Notes under the pieces: generated by a model | Databases searched by the model: none | The model's input: only the letters and a program-made list of their open reading frames with translations | Told to the model about the DNA's origin: nothing | Translations under genes and position numbers: made by a program | Source: Linum tenue | Lineage: Eukaryota; Streptophyta; Magnoliopsida; Malpighiales; Linaceae | DNA length: 64,000 nucleotides | Direction: 5' to 3' | Assembly: GCA_946122785.1 (NCBI GenBank) | Contig: CAMGYJ010000011.1 | Span: 55,850,449-55,914,448, forward strand | Shown: positions 36,801 through 47,205 of the stretch, piece by piece | Numbering within the stretch: position 1 is the first letter of the stretch | Layout of the letters: each line of letters opens with the position of its first letter

Positions 36801-39800
36801 CTTACTTCGTCTACGTGCTGCTATCTATACCTAACTCATCAAAATGATCAATCAATAAATTAGAGATGTGGGTGTGGTATTAATTACTTATGGGCTGGTG
36901 GTGTGGTGTGTTGGTAGGTGGCCACTGCTCCTCCACTCTTAAAAATATCAAGTAAATTTTGCAAAGTTGAAGAAAATATTAGATGTAAGGTGGGCGTCGG
37001 GATTTTATTTAGTGTCTAACTCGTTATATATAGTTCACAAGTTGATAGAATCATATATATAGAGCTCACAAAGTTCTTGAGCTATTGAAAAAAAATAGAT
37101 AGAAGATTGATTATTTAAATGATGTTATTATTCCCTTTTTGATACTGATTGTCTATCTTCATCTAATTATGCTTAGGAGATACCTAACCCTAATTATGGC
37201 ATCACTCCGTCTACTTGTTCTCAGTACCTAACTCGTTGTGTAATCTCTAAGCGGGGCGTTTTGACAATGTCTAGTGCTTAGACGGGCCGAAGTATAAGGT
37301 GAAGGGCGCTTTTTTTTTTTTTTTTTACCATAAGATTTTGTTAAGAATCTGGAAACTTTAGCCTCCTTCCCAATTATCTTTCAAATCTCTTAAAACTTAA
37401 TTTTTTTTAACCCCTCATTTCGATTTCTAGATTGTTTACTTAGACAGCCTGCCGCTGGTCCCATGGCCTTAGCTTGTTTGGCGTTTTCCTCTGAGCTTCT
37501 AGATTGTTTACCAAAAGCCTTTTTTTCCTTCCCCGTCGTCACGTGTCTGCCTGGAGAGCTTTCCAATTCGTAGATTCCATGCACAGCTTCTTCGTCATGC
37601 AAAACCCAAAACAGAGCAAAAAAACCAAAACCAACTATGTCGTAAAAGTAGAAATTCAACCCCAAAGAATATGAAAAAAGGACCGGGTCTCCCACCCACC
37701 TCTCACCGTCTTGTTGATTATTTATTGCCGACGGTGGGAGTTGGATAGGCGATTGTTATTAGTTTTTTCGCCGACGGTGGGAGAGAGAACCTATCAAAAA
37801 CATTTATGAACCGGGGACCAAAATCCAAGTGGCCTTGTCTTTACGACGTAGGCAGGCGGAGGCCGGAGGGAGGCCCATTGGGCCTTGTCCCGGGACAGGG
37901 GTAAATTTCGGAGGAACAAAAATATGTCATATGTATGTATATTGGTGATTTAAAACAACGCCCATAGGTAGTATTAGAGTATTTTTGTCACTACAGCACA
38001 ACTCATTACTTATTCATAAACTGACATAAAATTAATTTATGATACTATAAACGAATTCTAATTGCAATAAAGACCTAATCGGATCTCTTTTCTCCTTATG
38101 CCTATTTGATTTTTTTTCCCAACTACCGTGAAATTGTCTAGCGACAACGACAATTCCACTAGTTTTGATTTTACGAATTACAATTGCAAATGTAAAAAGA
38201 GCATTTTTCAGCTTTGAGTTATATTAAGAACAAGTTTTCAAGTCGATTTGGCGACCAATTTGCTAATGCTAATTTAGTGAGATACATTGAAAAAGACTTA
38301 TTTAATAGTGTAGACGACGAATGTTTTTGCGTTTCTTTAACAATATGAAATCCCTCCGTGGTTGTTAAAAAGAGGACAGGGATGGTTTGAAATGCTGGCT
38401 CCGCCACTGGCGGAGGGATTGCATGTTTCCGATTTTTTGACGGTAAAGATTGGTCGTATTTTGAATTGACTGGGGTCGGAAATCGATCACTCATTTGACT
38501 GATGGGTAAAGATTGAAACGCGCTTTTTTTTTGTCCTGGCAAAATTAAATCAAGCGTTGAGAGCGTGGATAATGTTTCTATACGGGTGTCACACATTCCT
38601 GGCCGGTGTAGCTAGTTGTTGGGAGAGATTCCTCTCATAATGTTTCATAAATATGTTACGTAATATGGTAGCATTAAACAAGTTATTCGTTTCATATATC
38701 GTGTAACAAAAATTTTAGTTATGGTTTGTTTTGTTCTCCTGATCCAATTGTATATGATTTGTAATAACTTCTCGGTGTTTGGTTAATTTGTTAATATTGA
38801 GTAAGCACCTTGTGTCATCCGGCAACATTATTAATGCCCGATTTAATTTATATGTCGTAAATTTGGACTACGAATATGGTGATTTGTGGTAAACTCCAAG
38901 TGATTTAATTTGGAATCTAGTGAAGATTGTTACTTCAATCTTTACAATGAGTAAAGATTGAAATGTTTTGTTAAGTGTTGAGAGCGTGAACAATGTTACA
39001 CAATATTGCTAGTAGCTAGTTATTTAGTTACGACGATGTAAATGGTAGCATAATTGTAGTTATGATTTGTTTCGTGCTCCCTAATTGTAGGATTTGTAAC
39101 AGCTTCTCAATGTTTGGATGTTTGTTTATATCGAGCACATACATTGTGTGATCCAGCCGCATTATTATTAATGCCTTGTTTCTTCATATATATCGTAAAT
39201 TGTGGTAATTAAACTCTCATTGACTTAATCTAGAGTTTAGTGAAGATTTTTTCGGTCGATCACATTATCGATTAGGTGGATATATTAAGTGACGAGAACA
39301 TTGTTAAATATCTACGTTTAATAGTTAACCATTAAAAATTTTTTGTTACACTTCTTATTTCTTAATTGTCAGGCAAGGGCAAAGATAATGCACAAATTTG
39401 CGGACCTGATCGACCAACACATCGAGGAGCTGGCGACCCTCGACACCCTGAACGCCGGCAAGCTGTTCAGCTGGGGCAAAGCGGTCGACATCCCTTCCGT
39501 GGCCAACACCCTCCGCTACTTCGCCGGCGCCGCCGACAAGATCCACGGCCAGGTCCTGAAGATGTCGCGGGAGCTTCACGCCTACACACTCCTCGAGCCC
39601 ATCGGCGTGGTGGGGCTCATCATCCCGTGGAACTTCCCCAGCACCATGTTCTTCGTGAAGGTCAGCCCCGCCTTGGCCGCCGGCTGCACCATGGTCGTCA
39701 AGCCCGCCGAGCAGACCCCTCTCTCCGCCCTCTTCTACGCTCATCTCGCCAAAGAGGTACGTAAACCCGAACCGTTTAGTCGGTTTTCGATTTTACCCGT

Positions 39801-42721
39801 TAAGCACTTTGAGGTTACCGTTAAGCTCACCGTTTACATGAGTCAGTTAACCGTGATCGTATAGTCGATTCTCGGTTACCTACGTATGTGTTATTTTTTT
39901 AAAATTGTTATTATTAAATGAAAAAAATAATTTAACAAAATTATCAATTCGTATTCAATTTAGTCCAATATAAGTACAAAATAACAACATTCTATCGTCA
40001 ACTTTGATTAAAGGAGCAAACAAACACAAGATACCTAACAACAATTACTCAACTCATAAACTTCACTAAATTACATGGAAGTTTAAATGTCATTGATTGT
40101 TCCCAAGCTACTATACTATATTCAATTCAAGTCAAACTTTCTACTATGCTCATTTTGAAGCTCTTCCTTTAAATTATTCTCGTTTAAATCTAAGTCACTA
40201 TTATAATTAGGGTAGGCAAGATATCTTATATTCCTTCATATGCCTATGGCATATCGAGGCTTATTATGTTTTAACCTAACTATGAGGATGTCGTAATCGG
40301 TTAGTCACTAAACAATTTAACCATTGGTTAGTAACCGTTTAATTGTCGTTTAGTAATTAGCTAAATATGACTATCGGTATTCGACCGTTTTTACTAATTA
40401 ATCAGTTATCAGCAGTGGCGGACCCAGAAATTTTCCATAGGGGTGTCCTCTTTTAAAAATAAATTAAATAAAAATAATTATTAATTAATAAAAATAAAAT
40501 CGTAAATTTGAAAATATCTTACTCGTATAGGTTAAAAAAGTCCATGATTTGTTTTCATATTCAGAAATAATTGTAGAATACACTTGGTGTCTATAGTGTT
40601 AAAATTTTTTGTCTCTATATACCCTACTAGACAATCATTCACGAACTTATCGCATATTCGATTTGTAAACTTGTTCTCGATGTAACCCAAAGCTGAAAGA
40701 CTCTTTCAACACATGCCACATTAAGGGTAGCTTGAAATTAGTTTAATTGTTAGGTTTTTAAAATAATTAGAGATAGGAAATGACATTTTACTATTACATT
40801 TTTCAAAATCGAACAACAAATGAGTTGTAGGTCAACGAAAATTAAGTTTATTAATAAGAATAGTGTTCTAGATTTGAATTACCCAATCTACCACTTATAT
40901 TCATATACACAAATGACAGTAGGATAATCATGTTTTCAAATTTCAGGGGTGTCCCTCACTATCAATTATATTTTTTTTGTCCATACGTAAATTACCACCG
41001 GAGTTGGATAATCGTATTCCCAAAATTTAGGGGTGTCCGGGGACACCCCTAAAACCCCCTGGGTCCGGCCCTGGACCCTGGTTATCAGTATAACTATTAA
41101 CCATAAATTTTAGTTTGGTTATCGGTTACACCGTTAATAGGATAATCGTTTACCCGCCCTAAATACGGGGAATTGTTTGTTAAAAATCACTGGTTAGGGA
41201 TGCGTTTGCAATGACAATATAGTACATGGACTAAGTGCGCAACCCAAAAGATATCAAGAAGTATCATTTTGATCCCTAAACTTAACCAAGTGCTCTGTCC
41301 AAGCACCTAAACTTTCAAATTTTGTTCACCGGTGATGATCAGGCGGGAATTCCCGATGGAGTGATCAACGTGGTGAGCGGATATGGTCCGACCGCCGGCG
41401 CCGCACTTACTTCCCATATGAACGTCGACAAGGTACAGAATCAAAATTTATCCGATGACTTGCTTAAATTAACCGTTGGGTAATTTATATTTGTATCAAT
41501 CGATTGTGTCAAGTAAAACTTACTCTGTTTTTTTCCGGGTGCTCTGTTTTCGGTTGGCAGGTGAGTTTTACAGGGTCAACCGAAGTGGGCCGGAAGGTGA
41601 TGCAGGCAGCAGCGGCCAGCAATCTGAAAACGGTCTCACTCGAACTGGGCGGGAAATCTCCCCTCCTGATCTTCGACGACGCCGACATCGATCAGGCCGC
41701 CGATCTCGCCCTCTTGGGGGTCATGCACAACAAGGGCGAAGTCTGCGTCGCGGGATCGCGAGTGCTCGTACAGGAAGCGATCTACGACGAGTTCGTGAAG
41801 ACATTGGTCGAGAAAGCCAAAGAATGGGTTGTTGGGGATCCTTTCCACCCAAATTCTCGTGTTGGTCCGCAGGCGAGAATTAACGAATGCTCTGTTTTTT
41901 TCCCTGCAATGGCGTGTGGTAAAAAAAAAAAAAGGTTTTAACGAATGCTCTGTTTTTTTTCTCCTGCAAGCAGGTTGACAAGAAGCAGTACGAGAAGGTA
42001 ATGTCTTACATTGAGCACGGTAAGAGAGAAGGAGCGACCTTGCTCACCGGCGGGAAACCGGCGGCCAAGAAGGGATACTACATTGAGCCCACCGTCTTCA
42101 CAGATGTCACGGTAAGCAACAATTTCCCGACCTCCGTGAAAACAGAGTCGATAAAAAGCGAATCGCTATCTGTCACAATTTTTGAAAAGCGCATAACAAC
42201 CCTAGTCCCATGACTCAGCCAGATCGGTAACCCTAATTTTTTCTGTTCGCGTGTACTGTGTCGAATGAATTGCAGGATGATATGATGATAGTGAAGGACG
42301 AAATCTTTGGCCCAGTCATGGTGCTAATGAAGTTCAAGTAAAGCTTTTCCAAGCTAATTAACTTGTAATTGATGAATTGGTCATTATGCATTGATGTATG
42401 ATGTATCTTTTTTTTCTTCTTCTTCCCCCCAATGTGGATGAGCACAGAACCATGGAAGATGGGATAAGAGCTGCAAACAACACGAGGTACGGGCTGGCGG
42501 CAGGGATCGTGACGAAGAGCTTGGATACAGCGAACACGGTGTCGAGATCGATCAGGGCGGGAGTGATATGGATCAACTGCTACTTCGCATTCGACAACGA
42601 CTGCCCTTTCGGAGGGTACAAATCGAGCGGGTTCGGGAGGGATGAAGGGATGGTGGGTCTTCAGAAGTACCTCCAGGTTAAGTCTGTGGTCACTCCACTT
42701 TACAACTCTCCTTGGCAATGA
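33873..42721 (+). CDS. Aldehyde dehydrogenase, cytosolic ALDH2C4/REF1-like (copy 1)
   Basis: Eight exons: 33873-33993, 35143-35285, 39373-39756, 41343-41432, 41561-41872, 41974-42111, 42276-42337, 42448-42721; 507 residues. Family marks: [17 protein letters not shown] and TIDPRTGE near the start, the cofactor-pocket sequence [26 protein letters not shown], catalytic Glu274 in LELGGKSP and nucleophile Cys308 in [11 protein letters not shown], then EIFGPV and [14 protein letters not shown]. There is no transit peptide, fitting the cytosolic family 2C, whose Arabidopsis member oxidises coniferaldehyde and sinapaldehyde to ferulic and sinapic acids. The substrate here is inferred. Intron 2 is about 4.1 kb and intron 3 about 1.6 kb, both holding transposons. 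Intron 5 appears to start with GC (CAG|gcgaga). A second copy lies 1.7 kb downstream. Confidence 0.95.
34314..34504 (+). mobile_element. MITE in intron 1 of ALDH copy 1
   Basis: Starts CAGTAGTGGCGGACC and ends GGTCCGCCTCTG. Contains the perfect 20-bp palindrome GGTTTGTCAATTGACAAACC at 34460-34479. It is homologous, over its whole length and in opposite orientation, to the element at 36587-36780. No clean target duplication was seen. Confidence 0.65.
36140..37110. repeat. Degenerate direct repeats in intron 2 of ALDH copy 1
   Basis: Words from 36170-36560 (GGTGGTGTGGTGTGT, GTTGGTAGGTGGC, CACAAGTTGATAGAATCATA, AGCTATTGAAAA) recur in the same order at 36895-37110, pointing to an old duplication. 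A MITE (36587-36780) lies between the copies. Confidence 0.5.
36587..36780 (-). mobile_element. MITE in intron 2 of ALDH copy 1, inverted relative to the intron 1 copy
   Basis: On the plus strand it runs from CAGGGGCGGACC to GGGTCCGCAACTACTTG. Its reverse complement lines up with 34314-34504, sharing GGGTATTCAACGAT, TCAAATACTA, CACTGAAAT-like and ATTTTACAAAA words and the same 20-bp palindrome (36614-36633). Confidence 0.65.
38555..39255 (+). repeat. Imperfect tandem duplication in intron 2 of ALDH copy 1
   Basis: Unit 1 (about 38555-38935) and unit 2 (about 38970-39255) share, in order, GTTGAGAGCGTG, TTAGTTATGGTTTGTTT or its near variant, GATTTGTAA, a CTTGTGTCATCC / TTGTGTGATCC word, ATTATTAATGCC and TAGTGAAGATT. 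Non-coding and strongly diverged. Confidence 0.55.
40413..41080. mobile_element. hAT-like element in intron 3 of ALDH copy 1
   Basis: 668 bp flanked by an exact 8-bp duplication GTTATCAG (40405-40412 and 41081-41088). The left end is CAGTGGCGGACCCAG. The right end, inverted, reads CAGGGTCCAGGGCCGGACCC, so the inverted repeat is offset by a few bases. A GGGGTGTCC word lies inside both ends. Interior AT-rich, no coding frame. Confidence 0.8.
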
Positions 42722-44426
42722 ATCATACAATGGATCATTCATGGAGGGTGGGTTTGCCTTGGAAATGAGGGTTCTGTAGCTAAGGAGAGAAAGGGGAAAA
42801 CAGGGGAGACAACACATGGTGTTTTTTTAAACTTTTTTTGGTTTATGGATAGGACAAGTAATACAATTCATAAAAAATGTGTAATTGTGTTGTGAATAAT
42901 GATCTATATTACAGCTTACATTCTATGAACTTCTGTGAGGATGGATCTAGCTACACCCACTGCAGTTGTGCATTCCCTGTAAAAAGAGATGAAGCAAATT
43001 TGATTCCCTTCATTCTCTCTATTGAGAGAAGGGGGGAAACTTTAGTTTGATGCTGAAGTTTGGAATATGCTTACTTTGTTTGATTGATTGTTTCTCTTGT
43101 TTTATCTTCGTGTTAATATTTTAAATTGGCTCGAACTTTACTTAAATAGACTAGTTTGATATGTGGTTTATGAAAATACATATACTGGCCTAAACTATGC
43201 ACCATCTATACTAATCTGACTCGATGAATTGGTTGACTGTTAACACGCCCTTTCCTGGGTACTCTGTAGAGTGTACTATAAATTTAGTTCCACTACTGAA
43301 GTGCAAACAATTTCTTGTAAAAAAATTATTGTAGAATGCATAAGAAAGAAACAAATGGCATTTCAATATTCGCTTCCAGATCCATGTGCATGTAGAAGCG
43401 GAGGAAACATTCCAAATTGGTCTTGTTTTAAGTCTATAACTTTTTATCCATACTACCCAAAAAGATCCTTTTTCTACCAAAATACTCAAGAAGTGTCTCA
43501 TCACACAAGTCTGATTCCATATACGAAAATTTCTCACTCGCAAAATTAGATAATATTGTCAGCATGAACAATCTCGTTTATTAAAGTTGTTACATGCGTA
43601 ATCTCATCAACAATGGTATTCGTATTCGACGAGAATACTAGTGTGAGGATAATACTAAGGAGCGGCGATTCAAGGATTCCTATAGGAAAATAAAACCAAA
43701 TTTATAACTAGTCATGTGTAGTCTAGGCACTAGGGTTTAGAATTGCAAGTTGACTTGCCTTTCGTGGAGAATGATATAGTAAGAAATTAATTTAATTACG
43801 TCTCGATCGAGTTATTATTAGTTTGATTTTATGGTTTTGGTTTGAACCATACCAAAACTAAAAGTTCCCAAATCGAAAGACGAACGATTAGATTCGATCG
43901 GATGTGAACTAAATTGCTGTCCGAGCCTATGAGTTCTTCTTACAATAAATTGAACATCGACAAATTTAGGTTCCTCAATAATCCCAAAGTAAAACATGGA
44001 CCATCGAATACAATGAAACCTAATTTTTTAATTAATGAAACCTCATTTAATTACAACAAATGAATGGAAAAACGAGAAACAAATTGGAACCGGCTGCCCT
44101 ACTCTCTTTTTATATATAGGAAACTTCTGTGGCCGGCCGGGAAACTGCTCATCAGAACGGCAAAAGACAAAACAACGGGAAACGCCAGCGAGGTTCCGTC
44201 GTTTAATACAGTTAAACGACGGAAAAATCCCGTTGAAATCTCAGAAAGCATCCACTTTCTGGCTTTAACCAAAAGCCCCTTCACGGAGAAGCCGTCTGCA
44301 ACTCTACCAGTCTATCTAAGCATCACCTCCATTCTTTCTCGTCTTCGTCATCCCTTCCATGTCCATAAATACCACCGCTACAGAGCTCCGAGCTTTCCCA
44401 AACAATTACAGACCCTGAAGTTGAAA
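42722..44426. other. Spacer between the two ALDH genes
   Basis: Contains the 3' UTR of copy 1 and the promoter and leader of copy 2. TATA-like words lie at 44111-44118 (TATATATA) and about 44364-44371 (CATAAATA); the second fits better with the ATG at 44427. No gene is seen in between. Confidence 0.4.
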
Positions 44427-46570
44427 ATGGCAACCAGTGAAGAAATCAGCAACGGAAAGACCAGCTCCTTCTCCAACCTCATCCCCACGATCAAGTTCAC
44501 CCAGCTCTTCATCAATGGCCAATTCGTCGACGCAGTTTCAGGTTTCTCCATCTCCACTCCCCCTCTTATTCTTTCCATTTGTTCTTTATCCACCAGGAAA
44601 TAATCAATTCATTCATTTCGTCAACAGGAAGAACATTGGAGACAATATCGCCAAGAACAGGGGAAGTAATCGCCAGAGTCGCCGAAGGCGACTCCGTTGA
44701 CGTGGATCTCGCCGTCGCAGCAGCTCGCCAAGCCTTCGATCACGGCCCATGGCCTCGAATGTCCGGATTCGTAAGCAAAGACTCTGACTTTCCTTTTCTT
44801 CTTCTCTTTTTTTCTTGATGTCTAACCCAAAATCGGATGCTCTGTTTTTTTTCTCCAGGCGAGGGGCAGAGTCCTGTCGAAATTCGCCGACTTGATAGAC
44901 CAAAACGCGGACGAATTAGCCGGACTGGAATCCATCGACGCCGGCAAGCTGTTCACCTTCAACAAAATGGCCGACATCCCTTTCGCGGCGAACCTTCTCC
45001 GGTACTACGCCGGCGCGGCGGACAAAATCCACGGCGACGTGCTGAAGATGTCCAGGGAGCTTCACGGGTACACTCTGCTCGAGCCGATTGGAGTCGTCGG
45101 GCATATAATTCCATGGAACTTCCCCTGCACCCTGTTCTTCTCGAAAGTCGCGCCTTCCCTCGCCGCCGGCTGCACGATGGTGGTGAAGCCCGCCGAGCAG
45201 ACCCCTCTCTCTGCCCTGTTCTTCGCCCATCTCGCCAGGGAGGCCGGGATCCCCGACGGAGTGATGAACGTGGTGGTCGGGTACGGCGCCACGGCCGGGG
45301 CGGCGATCTCGGCTCACATGGATGTCGACAAGGTGAGCTTCACTGGCTCGACGGAGGTCGGCCGGAAGGTGATGCAGGCGGCGGCGTTGAGCAATTTGAA
45401 GCCGGTGTCGCTCGAGCTCGGTGGGAAGTCGCCGGTGCTGATTTTCGACGATGCTGACGTGGACAAGGCTGTTGATCTTGCTCTCCTCGCCATTTTCTAC
45501 AACAAGGTGAGTCCTTTGTTTCCCGTTTTAGCTCCCTTTTTTGCCGGGAAAGGGACGTTCGTGTGATTCATTACTTCGGCAGGGAGAAGTTTGTGCGGCG
45601 GGGTCCCGTGTGTTTGTTCAAGAAGGGATCTATGACGAGTTTGTGAAGAAATTGGCGGTGAAGGCGAAGGAATGGACCGTCGGCGACCCGCTTGATCCCA
45701 CGACTCGTGTTGGACCTCAGGTAAGGTGGTTACTACCCGGATTTAGATTTCGATTTAACCCGAAACTGAACCGATAAAAGGCGTTAAAACAAATTTTCTA
45801 TATGTAACGTAATCGACACATTATTTTTGGTTTTGGACGCAAACCAGAAGCATAACTCGAACTCATGTTGTATTATAGGTCAACAAGACACAATTTGAAA
45901 GAGTGTTGTCTTACATTGAGCACGGCAAGAGAGAAGGAGCCACGTTATTAACTGGCGGCAAACCGGCTGCCGAGACAGGATTCTACATCCAGCCCACTGT
46001 TTTCACTGATGTTAAGGTTTGAAACTCGTTCAACTGATTGATTCGTAGGTCGTAATTCGACTAATGGGCAGAATTGTCCAAATTTCGATTTTGTTTGTCA
46101 TTGACGTTTCAAAAATCTAATACCAAACAATCTCTACAGGAAGACATGATGATATCCAGGGATGAGATCTTCGGACCAGTGATGGCTCTAATGAAGTTCA
46201 AGTAAGCACAATGCACCTAACTCAAAGACGCACAAGTAACCCGGAACATACGACACTAAACCGATATTTCCTTTTATTTTTTGTTTTGATTATCAGGACG
46301 ATAGAAGAAGGGATCAAGTATGCAAACAACACGAAGTACGGCCTTGCTTCAGGAATCGTGACGAAGAGTTTGGACATCGCGAACACGGTGTCGAGATCGA
46401 TCAAAGCCGGCGTCGTTTGGATCAATTGCTACCATGGGTTCGACATTGACTGCCCCTTTGGAGGCTACAAGATGAGCGGATTCGGCAAAGATTTTGGAAT
46501 GGAAGCCCTTCACAAGTATCTCCAGACCAAAGCTGTCGTCACTCCTATCTACAATTCTCCATGGCTTTAA
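44427..46570 (+). CDS. Aldehyde dehydrogenase, cytosolic ALDH2C4/REF1-like (copy 2)
   Basis: Seven exons: 44427-44541, 44628-44770, 44859-45506, 45583-45720, 45878-46015, 46140-46201, 46297-46570; 505 residues. The same family marks as copy 1 are present: [66 protein letters not shown], Glu272 in LELGGKSP, Cys306 in GEVCAAGSR, and [14 protein letters not shown] near the end. All catalytic residues are present, so it should be active. It is far more compact than copy 1 (2.1 against 8.8 kb). Its long exon 3 corresponds to exons 3, 4 and the first part of exon 5 of copy 1, and it has an intron just before the GEVC block that copy 1 lacks. The two are tandem paralogues in the same orientation; substrate preference cannot be read from sequence. 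Confidence 0.95.
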
Positions 46571-47205
46571 AACAAACCCTAATAATCCATCAATCCATCC
46601 ATTTGGTTATGGAAAATGTTTCCTTTAGAGTTTCAAACAATGGCAATTTTCATTTTACCCTACCAAATAAGCAAAATTATTATGCTATGCTTACATCTTT
46701 TTTTCCATGTATTATGAAAACATTTACAGCAGAGTATTTCTCATTTCAATCAAGCTGAATAAATTACAAACAACAAACAAACTCTACAATATCACCAAAC
46801 AGGGGCGAGTTGTCCGAGTTGAGGTTTGAACCGGGCCGAATCGGATAACAATTGTAATGAAAATCCAACGGTGGAGATTGATGGTGAAGTGGCGTACTGG
46901 CAGGAACCCTCTGGCTGACTGTATCGACACCTGGACTCAATCCTGCCACGTCAATATTAGAAAGTACCGCGTTGAAAAGTCAAAATGAGTGGCACCAAAA
47001 TCGAACGGTGTGGATTGACGACTGGGAAAACCCCAGCTCACAATCTTACGGAGCTCTCCTCGTTCCTCGTCATCGGCAGCGGGAAATTGGAATTGCGAGG
47101 CAGAGGATTTTGGCGCCAAAATTTTCTTTATTTCCCACTTCGTATATCAGAAGCTTCTCAGTTTCCACCTCTTTCAACATCGGGAGGATTTCCTATTCGA
47201 AAAAA
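46571..47205. other. ALDH copy 2 3' UTR and MSH7 promoter/leader
   Basis: A 635-bp spacer. The last 250 bp are GC-richer and likely hold the leader of the mismatch-repair gene. No obvious TATA box, as is usual for housekeeping repair genes. Confidence 0.4.

Noticed and set aside
37390..37695. 101-residue minus-strand frame in ALDH intron 2
   Set aside because: Short, without a recognisable motif, inside a repeat-rich intron.
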